A DNA stretch of 64,000 bases from Phreatobacter aquaticus (GTDB lineage Bacteria > Pseudomonadota > Alphaproteobacteria > Rhizobiales > Phreatobacteraceae), in the NCBI RefSeq assembly GCF_005160265.1, contig NZ_CP039865.1:1264828-1328827 (forward strand), read 5' to 3'. Below the pieces are notes generated by a model. The model worked only from the letters and a program-made list of their open reading frames with translations. It was not told the origin of the DNA and did no database searches. This document shows positions 52,751-61,487 of the stretch, piece after piece. Position 1 is the stretch's first letter; every line of letters begins with the position of its first letter. The position numbers were made by a program, and so were the translations under genes.

Positions 52751-52800
52751 GTGACTTTCACGACACGCTAATGACTGACACATCATTAAAGTGACTGTCA
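52751..52800. promoter_or_regulatory. Three 10-bp repeats at exact 20-bp spacing upstream of tetR
   Basis: GTGACTTTCA (52751-52760), ATGACTGACA (52771-52780) and GTGACTGTCA (52791-52800) share RTGACTKWCA and are separated by ten bases each. The phase is two helical turns, so three bound dimers or one multimer would lie on one DNA face. The minus strand holds TTGACA (52797-52802 read backwards) next to the last copy. This region, 52701-53080, has no gene. Confidence 0.6.
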
Positions 52801-53080
52801 AGTTACCGGATGCCGCCACAGAGGGCGGACCGAAGCTCGCCACGGCCGTCGAGACGCCGAAGGCGAAGGGCTTGGATGTCCACGGATTGGCATGGGAGTT
52901 CTCGAGAGCCGCGGACGACGAAGCCAGGTTGACCTGCCGCTGACTTGTCATCCAGCTGCGGTTAGAGCCTCGGCGGGTTTTGCGCGGGACTGCGCGGCGG
53001 TAGCCGGGGGCATATCGCGCCACGTGCCCGAAGCCGATGCGGACTGCAGATCGGAAGGGCTGTCGGCAAGCGGTGCTTTG

Positions 53081-53144
53081 ACGATCCACTCGTCGGAGCA
53101 CGCCGCGCGTATTCAGAATGGTCGGCAGGCAGCCCAGTCCGTGA
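53081..53144 (+). repeat. Right copy of a 64-bp direct repeat, overlapping the argE-like 3' end
   Basis: Same orientation as 38081-38144, 58 of 64 bases identical, no gaps. The argE-like stop codon (minus strand, 53113) is in the middle of the repeat, so half is coding and half is downstream of the gene. Confidence 0.85.
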
Positions 53145-54228
53145 GGCGGATGAGGAAGGCGTCGGCTGCGTCGAGTTGGGAGCGCTCGATCCACTCGTCA
53201 GGCTGGTGGGCCTGCGCGATCGATCCCGGCCCGCACACCACCGCGGACATGCCGGCGGCCTGGAAGAAGCCGGCCTCAGTGCCGAAGGGCATCGCGAAGG
53301 GCGGGCCGATGCCGCCGAGAGCGGCGGCCACACCCAGAGCCGACGCGTCGCCGGCAGCCGCCAGGGGCGGAACATGGATATCCCGGCACGTCGACTGGCG
53401 GACCTCCGAAGGCAATGCACGCGTCAGATAGGCTGCGACCAGCTGCTCGATTTCACCGGCATCCTGTGGCGTTACCGGCCGGAACTCCCACACCACTTCG
53501 CAGGCGGACGGCACAATGTTGATCGCCGATCCGCCCTGGATCCGGCCGATATTGACCGTGGTCTGATCGATTCCTGCTCCGGCGCGGTGTCCGACGGATT
53601 TCAGGAAGCTGACGAAATCGGCGGCAGGATAGATTGCACTCGCACCGGCGCTTGGATCGCTGGAATGCGCCGCCTTTCCGTCGAAGCGTGTACGGAAGCC
53701 GAGAAAGCCACGATGGCGATCGCCGAGACGCATCCCGGTCGGCTCGCCGATGATGGCGAGCTCAGGCTTCTCCTCATGGGTCAGCAGATCCTCGATCAGG
53801 CGCGGTACCCCGAGGCAGCCGACCTCCTCATCATAAGACAGGGCGATGTGGATCGGCCGGGCGAGGTCTGCTGCCGAAAAGCCGCCCGCGGCGGCAAGGC
53901 AGGCCGCAACAAAGCCCTTCATATCGGCGACGCCGCGGCCGTAGAGCTTGCCATTGCGCTCGGTCAGACGGAACGGGTCGGACGACCAGTTCTGATCATC
54001 CACCGGCACCACATCGGTATGGCCCGAGAGCACGACCCCGCCGGGCCCCTTCGGCCCGAAGCTTGCGAGGATATTGGCCTTGCTCCGGCCGTCGTCGTAG
54101 CTCAACCGGACGCGCGCGCCGATGCCGTCGAGGCGATCGGCAACGCGGTGGACGAGCGTCAGGTTCGACCGGTTCGACGTCGTGTCCAGGCCTACCAGCT
54201 CCTCAAGCAGGGCGATTGTCGTGGTCAT
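53113..54228 (-). CDS. argE: M20 acetylornithine deacetylase-like (ArgE family) deacylase
   Basis: A 371-residue zinc peptidase of the M20/ArgE group that removes an N-acyl group from an amino acid. Metal motifs: VLSGHTDVVP, GRGVADMKGF, the catalytic Glu in YDEEVGCLG, EPTG, and HQPDEWI near the C-terminus; the dimer domain includes GKAAHSSDPSAGASAI. The length is normal for ArgE. In this operon (amino-acid dehydrogenase, exporter, AlaX) the substrate may be an N-acyl amino acid other than acetylornithine; the housekeeping role is not certain. It is the last gene of an AraC-headed minus-strand unit, six bases after the dehydrogenase. Confidence 0.85.
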   Translation of the reverse strand: MTTTIALLEELVGLDTTSNRSNLTLVHRVADRLDGIGARVRLSYDDGRSKANILASFGPKGPGGVVLSGHTDVVPVDDQNWSSDPFRLTERNGKLYGRGVADMKGFVAACLAAAGGFSAADLARPIHIALSYDEEVGCLGVPRLIEDLLTHEEKPELAIIGEPTGMRLGDRHRGFLGFRTRFDGKAAHSSDPSAGASAIYPAADFVSFLKSVGHRAGAGIDQTTVNIGRIQGGSAINIVPSACEVVWEFRPVTPQDAGEIEQLVAAYLTRALPSEVRQSTCRDIHVPPLAAAGDASALGVAAALGGIGPPFAMPFGTEAGFFQAAGMSAVVCGPGSIAQAHQPDEWIERSQLDAADAFLIRLTDWAACRPF

Positions 54229-54234
54229 GGCCGG

Positions 54235-55302
54235 TCACGCCGCGCGCAAGGCCCGCGCGGCGCGGGCCTGCGCGAGACGGGTCTGAGCCAGTCGAAGCGC
54301 GGCCGCCTGTGTCGGGACGTCCTCCGCTTCGGCGCTTTGGAGGATGGCGAGCAGCGTGTGGCCAATCCCCGCGACGCCGCGGTCGACGAGGTCCTGATCA
54401 TAGCCATCGCGCTCGGAGGCAACGCGGATCATGCCGCCGGCGTTGATGACGAAGTCCGGTGCATAGAGAATGCTGCGCGAGCGCAGGACCTCGCCATGCT
54501 CCTCGTGGGCAAGCTGGTTGTTGGCCGCGCCTGCGACGATTGCGCAGCGCAGCCGCGTCACCGTATCGTCGTTGAGCACGGCGCCCATGGCGCAGGGCGC
54601 GAAGATGTCGACCTCGGCGGCATAGATGGATTCGGGGGCGACGGCCCGCGCGGCGAAGGTCGCGACAGCCTTCGCCACGCGGCTGGCCTGGACATCGCTG
54701 ACGGTCAGCGATGCGCCGGCTTCATGCAGCAATTGGCAGAGATGCCAGCCGACATTGCCGAGGCCCTGCACCGCGACATGCTGGCCGGCAAGGCTATCTG
54801 CGCCCCAGCGATGGCGCACGGCAGCGGCAAGGCCATGGAAGACGCCGAGTGCCGTGGTCGGGGAGGGGTCTCCGGTGCCGCCCAGCGCGACGGGCAGGCC
54901 GACAACATGGCGCGTTGCCTTCCTTATCTCCGCGGCATCGGCCACCGTCGTGCCGACATCCTCGGCTGTGATGTAACGTCCCGCGAGCCGTTCGACCGCC
55001 CGGCCCATCGCCTCGAGCAGCGATGGTGTCTTCTGGCTCAGCGGATCGCCGATGATCACCGCCTTGCCGCCGCCGAGGTCGAGGCCGCAGGCCGCGGCCT
55101 TGTAGGTCATGCCGCGCGACAGCCGCAACGCGTCGCGCAGCGCCGCCTCCTCGTCGGCATAGGGATACATGCGGCAGCCGCCAAGGGCCGGGCCGAGCGT
55201 CGTGTCGTGGATTGCGATGATGGCCTTCAGCCCCGCAGCCTCGTCCGAGACGAACACCACCTGCTCGTGATCGCAGAAAGCCTCATGCAGAAAGACGGTC
55301 AT
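54235..55302 (-). CDS. Leu/Phe/Val/Glu dehydrogenase family protein (leucine-dehydrogenase-like)
   Basis: A 355-residue NAD-dependent amino-acid dehydrogenase that deaminates an L-amino acid to its 2-keto acid. The substrate site has PALGGCRMYPYADEEAALRDALRLSRGMTYKAAACGLDLGGGKAVI, with catalytic Lys in TYKAA and LGGGK; the Rossmann motif is VQGLGNVGWHLCQLLHEAG. The length and motif agree with leucine dehydrogenases. ATG 55302 overlaps the exporter stop by four bases. It lies upstream of the deacylase and close to the leucine-type module, so it may provide 4-methyl-2-oxopentanoate. The branched-chain keto-acid dehydrogenase needed for the next step is not in the window. Confidence 0.92.
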   Translation of the reverse strand: MTVFLHEAFCDHEQVVFVSDEAAGLKAIIAIHDTTLGPALGGCRMYPYADEEAALRDALRLSRGMTYKAAACGLDLGGGKAVIIGDPLSQKTPSLLEAMGRAVERLAGRYITAEDVGTTVADAAEIRKATRHVVGLPVALGGTGDPSPTTALGVFHGLAAAVRHRWGADSLAGQHVAVQGLGNVGWHLCQLLHEAGASLTVSDVQASRVAKAVATFAARAVAPESIYAAEVDIFAPCAMGAVLNDDTVTRLRCAIVAGAANNQLAHEEHGEVLRSRSILYAPDFVINAGGMIRVASERDGYDQDLVDRGVAGIGHTLLAILQSAEAEDVPTQAAALRLAQTRLAQARAARALRAA

Positions 55303-56234
55303 GGCCTAGCTTCTCCGGGGCGTCGGGATGGGGTGGCGTGGCCGCTGGTCGCGGCAAGGCCGAAGCCACCGAGGATCAGAGCAGCGCCAATGAGATGGAA
55401 CCACCGCACGGGCTCCCCGAGGATCAGGAAGGCGAGCGCGGCGGTGAACAGCGCAACGAGATGGAAGGAGGCGCCCGTCACGCTCGCTCCGAGCGTCGCG
55501 ACGCAGCGGTTCCAGATGATGAAGGCCAGCAGCGAGGCGAAGACGCCGATATAGAGCACCGCCGCGATCGGCCCGGGTGTCGTTGGGATCGTCACGCCCT
55601 GCGCGAGCTCCCAGATCCAGAACGGCAGCAGCACCAGCAGCCCCGCCGCCATGGTCGCGGCCAGGAAGACCAGCGGATCGAGATCGGCCGGCCGACGGCG
55701 CAACAGCACCGAATAGACCGCGTAGTTCGCGACAGCGATCAGCACCAGCGGCTCGCCGCCTGCGAGGCTCAATTCCGACAGCGTCGACAGCTCGCCGCGC
55801 GCGACGATCCAGGTCACGCCGATGAAGGAAATGGCGATGCCGGCAAGCGTGCGGGCCGAGACACGCTCGACTCCGAGCAGGAAGGCGGCGAGCGGCACCA
55901 TCAATGGCAGGGTCGAGTTGAGGAAAGCGACGCTTGCAGCCGGTGCGCTCTGCAGGGAGAGATAACCCAGCGCGTTGTAGCCGGCGATGCCGAAGGCGCC
56001 GCAGGCGAAAATGAGGCCGCGGGCGCGGATGAGCGCCTGTCGCTGTGCGCCGATGGCTCCGAGAACGAAGGGAAGCAGGCAGGCGAGTGCGACAACCCAG
56101 CGGCCAACCGCCAGCGAGACAGGGGGAAAGGAGCCGGCGAGCGCCCGGCCGAGCACGAGATTGCCGGCCCAGAACAGCGGCGGCAGCGGCAGGAGCAGCA
56201 TTGGCTGCGCCCATAGGCGCTGGAGGATTGTCAT
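55299..56234 (-). CDS. EamA/DMT superfamily transporter
   Basis: A 311-residue inner-membrane protein with ten hydrophobic segments in two EamA repeats (about 10-140 and 155-290). Signatures: LFWAGNLVLGRAL, LGYLSLQSAPAASVAFLNSTLPLMVPLAAFLLGVERVS and the final IGAALILGGFGLA. These proteins mostly export amino acids or related metabolites. It overlaps leucine dehydrogenase by four bases and follows alaX by ten bases, so an amino-acid export or relief role is plausible. Substrate unknown. Confidence 0.9.
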   Translation of the reverse strand: MTILQRLWAQPMLLLPLPPLFWAGNLVLGRALAGSFPPVSLAVGRWVVALACLLPFVLGAIGAQRQALIRARGLIFACGAFGIAGYNALGYLSLQSAPAASVAFLNSTLPLMVPLAAFLLGVERVSARTLAGIAISFIGVTWIVARGELSTLSELSLAGGEPLVLIAVANYAVYSVLLRRRPADLDPLVFLAATMAAGLLVLLPFWIWELAQGVTIPTTPGPIAAVLYIGVFASLLAFIIWNRCVATLGASVTGASFHLVALFTAALAFLILGEPVRWFHLIGAALILGGFGLAATSGHATPSRRPGEARP

Positions 56235-56244
56235 CGCGCCGCCC

Positions 56245-56970
56245 TCACACGGCGCCGTCGAGGCCGATGCGCAGCCGGCGATTGTGCCGGCCCTTGTTGT
56301 CGATCTTCAGGATGCGGATCGGCGGCGAGGCCCCTGTCGAGGCGAGATGCGTGCCGCCGCAAGCCTGCCGGTCGAGGCCGACAATCTCGACGATCCGCAC
56401 CTTGCCATCCGACGTGGGTGGCGGAGCCACGGAGCGCGAGCGGATCAGGCCCGGCTCCGCGAAGGCCGCTGCCTCCGGAACATGATCCTGGCGGACCACC
56501 AGATCCTGCCGGATCAGTGCGTTGACGGTTGTCTCGATCGCGCGCAGGCGCTCGTTGTCGGCATCGGGCAGGTCAAAATCGATGCGCGCGGTGCCGTCCT
56601 CGTTCATCTGCACCCCGGTGACGAGCGCCTTGTCGAAATCCTGGAAGACCACCGCGTTGACGATGTGCAGATCGGTATGGAGCGCGCGCATCAAGCGGCG
56701 GAACGGAGCATCGACCCGCGCCTCGACGGCGCCCGGCGGCAGCTCGAGCGGCTCGGCCAGGACGTGCCAGAGGTGACCGCCCTCGCTCTCGAAGCCGGAG
56801 ATCGCGACTTCACCGCCATGCCATGCCAGCGTGCCGCGATCGGGCAATTGCCCGCCGCCGCCCGGATAGAACGGACTTTCCGCGAGCGCGACCCGTCCCG
56901 GCCGCGCCTGCACGATGTCGGTCTCCCGTATCAGGACGTCGGGATGGTCGAGGCAGAAGTAGCGGGACAT
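56245..56970 (-). CDS. AlaX-type alanyl-tRNA editing protein
   Basis: A 241-residue free-standing editing domain related to the C-terminal part of AlaRS, which hydrolyses mischarged Ser/Gly-tRNA(Ala). The first zinc motif is HTDLHIVNAV (HxxxH at about residue 96) and the second is CGGTHLAST (CxxxH near residue 208). GGGGQLPDRGTL is the conserved glycine-rich site. It lies in an operon with amino-acid-modifying genes under an AraC regulator rather than near alaS, so a specialised role such as protection when an unusual amino acid accumulates is possible (inference). Confidence 0.9.
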   Translation of the reverse strand: MSRYFCLDHPDVLIRETDIVQARPGRVALAESPFYPGGGGQLPDRGTLAWHGGEVAISGFESEGGHLWHVLAEPLELPPGAVEARVDAPFRRLMRALHTDLHIVNAVVFQDFDKALVTGVQMNEDGTARIDFDLPDADNERLRAIETTVNALIRQDLVVRQDHVPEAAAFAEPGLIRSRSVAPPPTSDGKVRIVEIVGLDRQACGGTHLASTGASPPIRILKIDNKGRHNRRLRIGLDGAV

Positions 56971-57067
56971 GCGATCTCACCTTGCTGCGGCCCCGGCGGG
57001 GCCTTGGCGTGCAGGCGAGACTGGCGTGGTTCGGCATGCGGCTATTGGCGGAAATTGAGCAGGCGGG

Positions 57068-57898
57068 TCAGCCGGTCGCGGCGCGCACCCATTGCAGCGG
57101 CGTGATCCCGTAGGCGCGCTTGAAATGCCGCGTCAGCGCGCTCTGGTCGTAGAAGCCGGCATCGAGTGCAGCAGCAGCGATGGTGGCGCCCCGGTCGAGC
57201 GCTGCGATCGCCGCCTTGAGGCGCAATTGCGTGAGATAAGCGTGTGGGGTCAGCCCTGTGGTGCGCTTGAACAGGGCGATCAGTTGGAACGGCGTCAGCC
57301 CGACTTCCGCCCCCATCTGTTCCAGCGTGAGTTCCTCCGCATGACGCTCGCGCATGATCTCGCGGATGCGGGCCGCCTTGACCCGGTCGCGCGCCGGTTG
57401 CGCCAGTCCGGGTTCGCCGGCGGCATGGCGCCGGATGAGCGTGCCGAAACTGCGCAGGAGAAGCTCGCGCTCCTCAAGAGGATCGTCTCCCTCATCGAGG
57501 ATGCGATGCAGGCCAAGGAAGGCGTCAATCAGATCGGGGTCGTGGAAGCTGTTGCGTGTGAAATAGGCCGTCGTTTCGAGGCCGAGCGCGGTCTTCAGCG
57601 TCTCGATCGCGGGTGGCGTCAGATAGAGCCCGCGATAGACCCAGCGTCGGCTCCAGCCCATCCGTCCCGAATGCGGTTCGTCGGGATTGAACACCAGAAG
57701 GGTCGAGGTCTTGGCCTCGTCGCTCCGCCCTCGGCTCTTGAACTCTGCGCCGCCAGCCTCGGTGACGGCGACGACGAAGCCTTCGTGGCTATGGGGTGCG
57801 TAGTCATGGCTGGTGAAGTCGGCGACAAGGCAGCTCAGGCCCGGAACCCGAGGGTCGCGCCAGTAGCGGGACGAGTTGCGGAGATCAACGCGGGCCAA
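57068..57898 (-). CDS. AraC-family transcriptional regulator
   Basis: A 276-residue regulator with an N-terminal cupin-like AraC_binding domain (about 10-160; FTSHDYAPHSHEGFVVAVTEAGGAEFKSRG, VFNPDEPHSGRMGW) and C-terminal double helix-turn-helix (about 180-276; LEQMGAEVGLTPFQLIALFKRTTGLTPHAYLTQLRL and AALDAGFYDQSALTRHFKRAYGITPLQW). It lies 97 bases upstream of alaX on the same strand and heads that operon, which it probably activates in response to an amino acid or related compound. Confidence 0.93.
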   Translation of the reverse strand: MARVDLRNSSRYWRDPRVPGLSCLVADFTSHDYAPHSHEGFVVAVTEAGGAEFKSRGRSDEAKTSTLLVFNPDEPHSGRMGWSRRWVYRGLYLTPPAIETLKTALGLETTAYFTRNSFHDPDLIDAFLGLHRILDEGDDPLEERELLLRSFGTLIRRHAAGEPGLAQPARDRVKAARIREIMRERHAEELTLEQMGAEVGLTPFQLIALFKRTTGLTPHAYLTQLRLKAAIAALDRGATIAAAALDAGFYDQSALTRHFKRAYGITPLQWVRAATG

Positions 57899-58581
57899 GG
57901 TGCTATCCGGAGGTCAGGACAGCCGCGATCGTGCGATGATCGAAGCAGGATCGCAATCGCGCGGCAGGCTGCCGAAGACGCGACTGGGCGCTCCCTCGAG
58001 GCGCGATGCGAGACAGGCCTGCGCTGCGGCGAGGGTCACGCAGCGCAGGGACCGGAGCAGCTTCCGTCATCGGCGCGAACATGACATCCCCATGGGCAAA
58101 ACCTCGTCTCGCTCGAAGCTTAGCGGATCGGTCGCCGGTGCCTATAGGCGATAATTGCGCGCCGAGCAGCCTGCCGGCGACCAACCGCACCAATGCGGGC
58201 CACGACTGCCACGGCAAGGTCTGGCCGCCGCAATGGTCGAAGGGTCGGGCGGCCATCATCGGCGATGCCGCCCTTGGCATGCCTCGAGCCTTGGCCGTGG
58301 CGCGAGTGTCAGCATGCTCTACGCGGTTAAGCTGGCCGCAGCCGTCGAGAAAACCCAGGCATAAGGCGCCGATTCCGCTGATCGAGACGCGGGTTCTTGT
58401 GAGCCGCGGACAGCGAGGCCTGACGACCGAAGCGGCCGGGGCTGCCGACACATGCCTGCTCTTCGACCGGGTTCCAGTGGGCTCTTGCCCCTCAAAGCCG
58501 GTCTGCGGAGACCAAAACCTGTGCCGGTATCACCCGACAAATCCCGCCGAGATCCAAAAGTTGCTAAGTCATTGAAAAGAC
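57899..58581. other. Intergenic region without supported gene
   Basis: About 680 bases between araC and tRNA-Arg. Open frames on both strands are present (for example 57903-58451 minus) but lack ribosome binding sites, domain resemblance and third-position GC bias typical of neighbours. It may hold the araC promoter and remnants of a decayed gene. Confidence 0.35.
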
Positions 58582-58658
58582 TGGCGCACCCATCAGGATT
58601 CGAACCTGAGACCTTTGCCTTCGGAGGGCAACGCTCTATCCAGCTGAGCTATGGGTGC
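58582..58658 (-). tRNA. tRNA-Arg (anticodon CCG)
   Basis: On the minus strand: acceptor GCACCCA pairing with TGGGTGC, discriminator G and encoded CCA; D-arm AGCTCAGCTGGATAGAGC; anticodon stem TTGCC-CTCCGAA-GGCAA, anticodon CCG; T-arm GGTTCGAATCC. A T-rich stretch follows. It reads CGG codons. Confidence 0.97.
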
Positions 58659-58783
58659 ATCGTGCGCTGCACAGGCGCTGTTTAACCGATCATCGCCGTC
58701 TCGGCAATCGGGGCTTGCAAGTTGCCGGAGAGATTGGGAGGTATCGGGCGACACGCTGCGGGAGACGGCGGGAGGGGGTCTGC

Positions 58784-60334
58784 ATGATTGGTGCATTGTC
58801 AGGCGGAGCGGGCTCGGCGCCGCGTCAGGAACCCGCGTCGGAACAGCTCGGCCTTGCCGGCAAGCGCCCCGTCCGGCTTTGGCTTCCAGCTGGCATCGGC
58901 CGGGGCGCCGTCCTTGCCGCGAACGCGCTCCTCGCCCTTGTCCTGACCGCCAGTCCTGCGGCGGCGGCCGATGGGCTCGATGGTACCGCCATGGGGCTCA
59001 TCTGGTGCCTGCCCTTCGTCGGCCTGCTTTTGTCGATTGCCACCGGCCCGGTGCTCTATCCCCATGTCTGGGAGCATCATTACGGCAAGTTCGCGCTTCT
59101 CTGGGCCGCGCTGACGGTGATCCCGCTCTATCTCGCCTTTCCCGGCGCGTCGGCAACGGCGGCGCTCGCCCACGCCATCCTGCTCGAATATCTGCCCTTC
59201 ATCATCCTGATCTTCGCGCTCTACACCATTGCCGGCGGCATCGTGGTCACCGGCAACATCCATGGCGCGCCCATGACCAACACGGCGATCCTCGCCATCG
59301 GCGCGGCGCTGGCGAGCCTGGTCGGCACCACCGGCGCCTCCATGGTGATGATCCGGCCGATCATCCGCGCCAACGACGACCGCGTCCACAATGTCCATGT
59401 CGTGGTGTTCTTCATCTTCATCGTCTCGAATTGCGGCGGCGCGCTCACCCCGCTCGGCGACCCCCCGCTGTTCGTCGGCTTCCTTAAGGGCGTCGACTTC
59501 TTCTGGACCACCAAGGCGCTCTTCACCGAGACCATGCTGGTGATCGCGCTGCTGCTCGCGATCTTCTACGCGGTGGATAGCTATCTCTATGCCAAGGAGG
59601 GCCGCACCAAGCCGGATCCGACGCCGGATTCCCGGGTCGGCGTCCAGGGCCTCTCCATGGTCTGGCTGATCGCGGTCATGGTCGCCGCCATCCTGCTGCG
59701 CGGCTACTGGAAGCCGGGCATCGGGTTTCGCGTCCTGGGTGTCGAGGTCTCGCTGCAGGACCTGGTGTCCAATGTGGTCATGCTGGGCTCAGGCCTCCTG
59801 TCGTTGAAGCTCGGGCGGCCCGAGAACCGCGAGGCCAATGGCTTCAGCTGGGGGCCGGTGCAGGAAGTGGCGAAGCTCTTCGCCGGCATCTTCATCTGCA
59901 TCGTGCCGGTCCTGGCGATCCTCTCCGCCGGACGCAACGGCGCAGCGGCGCCGCTGGCGGCGCTGGTCTCGCGGCCCGATGGCACGCCCAACGAGGCCAT
60001 GTATTTCTGGCTCTCGGGCCTGCTCTCCTCGTTCCTCGACAATGCGCCGACCTATCTCGCCTTCTTCGAGCTCGCCGGTGGCGATCCGGCAAAACTCATG
60101 GGGCCGCTGGGGCTGACGCTCGCCGCCATCTCCACCGGCTCGGTCTACATGGGCGCCAATTCCTATATCGGCAACGCGCCCAATTTCATGGTGTATGCCA
60201 TCGCCCGCGACCGGGGCGTCGCCATGCCGTCCTTCTTCGGCTACATGCTCTGGTCCGGCGCGATCCTCGTGCCGATCTTCATCCTTGTGACGCTGCTGTT
60301 CTTCATCCGGGGGGCGCCGCTGGCCGGCTGGTAG
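58784..60334 (+). CDS. Citrate transporter-like / sodium:proton antiporter (CitMHS_2 type)
   Basis: A 516-residue inner-membrane protein with an N-terminal 45-residue hydrophilic part and about 12 spans. Family segments include IVVTGNIHGAPMTNTAILAIG, VSNCGGALTPLGDPPLFVGFLKG, the ion-site segment SSFLDNAPTYLAFFELAGG and STGSVYMGANSYIGNAPNFMVYAIA. This fits the NhaD/CitMHS-like group of Na+/H+ or citrate carriers; the transported ion or acid is not certain. ATG 58784 has GGAGGGGG upstream, which decides the start against the earlier frame opening at 58655 that would run into the tRNA. Confidence 0.9.
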   Translation: MIGALSGGAGSAPRQEPASEQLGLAGKRPVRLWLPAGIGRGAVLAANALLALVLTASPAAAADGLDGTAMGLIWCLPFVGLLLSIATGPVLYPHVWEHHYGKFALLWAALTVIPLYLAFPGASATAALAHAILLEYLPFIILIFALYTIAGGIVVTGNIHGAPMTNTAILAIGAALASLVGTTGASMVMIRPIIRANDDRVHNVHVVVFFIFIVSNCGGALTPLGDPPLFVGFLKGVDFFWTTKALFTETMLVIALLLAIFYAVDSYLYAKEGRTKPDPTPDSRVGVQGLSMVWLIAVMVAAILLRGYWKPGIGFRVLGVEVSLQDLVSNVVMLGSGLLSLKLGRPENREANGFSWGPVQEVAKLFAGIFICIVPVLAILSAGRNGAAAPLAALVSRPDGTPNEAMYFWLSGLLSSFLDNAPTYLAFFELAGGDPAKLMGPLGLTLAAISTGSVYMGANSYIGNAPNFMVYAIARDRGVAMPSFFGYMLWSGAILVPIFILVTLLFFIRGAPLAGW

Positions 60335-60403
60335 CCGGCTGGGCTTGCTGCGCAGTCGCCTGATCGCCATCCTTAGGTCCCGATTTCTGGCTGTCCCTCC
60401 ACC

Positions 60404-60727
60404 ATGATCCGTCTGCTGTTTCGCCTCATCGGCCTCGTCTTCGCGCTTGCCGGCTTCGTGGCGCTGGTCATCGACGGCACGCGCTCCATTGCGGGCAGCC
60501 GGCTGATCTACACGGTGGTCGGCGAAACCTGGCGCACGCTCCACCCGGACAGCCTGCTGGCGTTCCAGGCGCTGCTTGAGCGCCGCCAGCTCGGCTGGCT
60601 GTGGGATCCCGGCGTGCTGACCCTTCTGGTCCTGCCGACGGCGCTTGTCGGCCTGGTGCTCGGGGCCCTGTTTCTCATGATCGGTCGCAGGCGGGAGCCG
60701 CAGATCGGTGTCATCGGCCGGCGGTGA
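60404..60727 (+). CDS. Small membrane protein, unknown function
   Basis: A 107-residue product with two hydrophobic segments, about residues 5-24 (LFRLIGLVFALAGFVALVID) and 70-92 (VLTLLVLPTALVGLVLGALFLMI), separated by a polar loop with WRTLHPDSLLAFQ. The C-terminal tail is basic (GRRREPQIGVIGRR). A similar small protein is common near msrA in Rhizobiales, but no function is known. It lies 69 bases after the antiporter and 106 bases before msrA. Confidence 0.7.
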   Translation: MIRLLFRLIGLVFALAGFVALVIDGTRSIAGSRLIYTVVGETWRTLHPDSLLAFQALLERRQLGWLWDPGVLTLLVLPTALVGLVLGALFLMIGRRREPQIGVIGRR

Positions 60728-60833
60728 GGCCCGCTGCCCGCCTTGTCACGCAGGCGTGTTTCCCAATCGCCGGGCCGTCCGGTAACACTGGTCGGGGATC
60801 GTCCGAATACAGGGCCTTGAAGGAGGAATTGTC

Positions 60834-61487
60834 ATGTTCATGTTCCGCAAGAAGCTCGCTCTCCCGACCGCTGCCGAGGCTCTTCCGGGCCGCACGCAGG
60901 CCATGCCCGTGCCCGATCGGCATTTCGTCAACGGCCATGCGCTGAAGGGGCCTTATCCCGACGGCTTCGAGACACTGGTCGTCGGCATCGGCTGTTTCTG
61001 GGGCGCCGAGCGCAAGTTCTGGCAGCTGCCGGGTGTCTGGGTCACCGCGGTCGGCTATGCCGGCGGCCTCACGCCCAATCCGACCTATGACGAGGTCTGT
61101 TCCGGCATGACCGGCCACAACGAGGTGGTTCTGGTGGTCTATGACCCGGCCAAGGTCTCGACCGAGACGGTGCTGAAGACGTTCTGGGAAAGCCACGATC
61201 CGACCCAGGGCATGCGCCAGGGCAATGATGTCGGCACCCAGTACCGGTCCGGCCTCTATGTCGCCAATGCCGCCCAACGCGCCGCCGCCGAGGCCTCGAA
61301 GGAGGCCTATGGCAAGGCGCTGGCAGCCCGCGGCTACGGGCCGATCACCACCGAGATCGTCGACGCCCCGGCCTTCTATTTCGCCGAGGACTACCACCAG
61401 CAATATCTCGCCAAGAACCCCAATGGCTATTGCGGTCTGGGCGGCACCGGCGTCGCCTGCCAGATCGGGGTCGGAGTGACCGCTTGA
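60834..61487 (+). CDS. msrA: Peptide methionine sulfoxide reductase A
   Basis: Reduces the S-epimer of methionine sulfoxide in proteins and free methionine. The 217-residue product has a ~45-residue N-terminal extension, then the catalytic [10 protein letters not shown] with nucleophile C54, GYAGG, the substrate segment [12 protein letters not shown], and [26 protein letters not shown]. Resolving cysteines are near the C-terminus in [12 protein letters not shown]. No signal peptide, so cytosolic. The stop shares a TTGA overlap with the next gene. Confidence 0.97.
   Translation: MFMFRKKLALPTAAEALPGRTQAMPVPDRHFVNGHALKGPYPDGFETLVVGIGCFWGAERKFWQLPGVWVTAVGYAGGLTPNPTYDEVCSGMTGHNEVVLVVYDPAKVSTETVLKTFWESHDPTQGMRQGNDVGTQYRSGLYVANAAQRAAAEASKEAYGKALAARGYGPITTEIVDAPAFYFAEDYHQQYLAKNPNGYCGLGGTGVACQIGVGVTA

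Noticed and set aside
53176-55554. Long plus-strand open frame (about 790 codons) opposite argE and leucine dehydrogenase
   Set aside because: Antisense shadow; both minus-strand genes have complete catalytic motifs.
57903-58451. 182-codon minus-strand frame in the araC-tRNA gap
   Set aside because: No ribosome binding site, no domain resemblance and uneven composition; not convincing as a gene.
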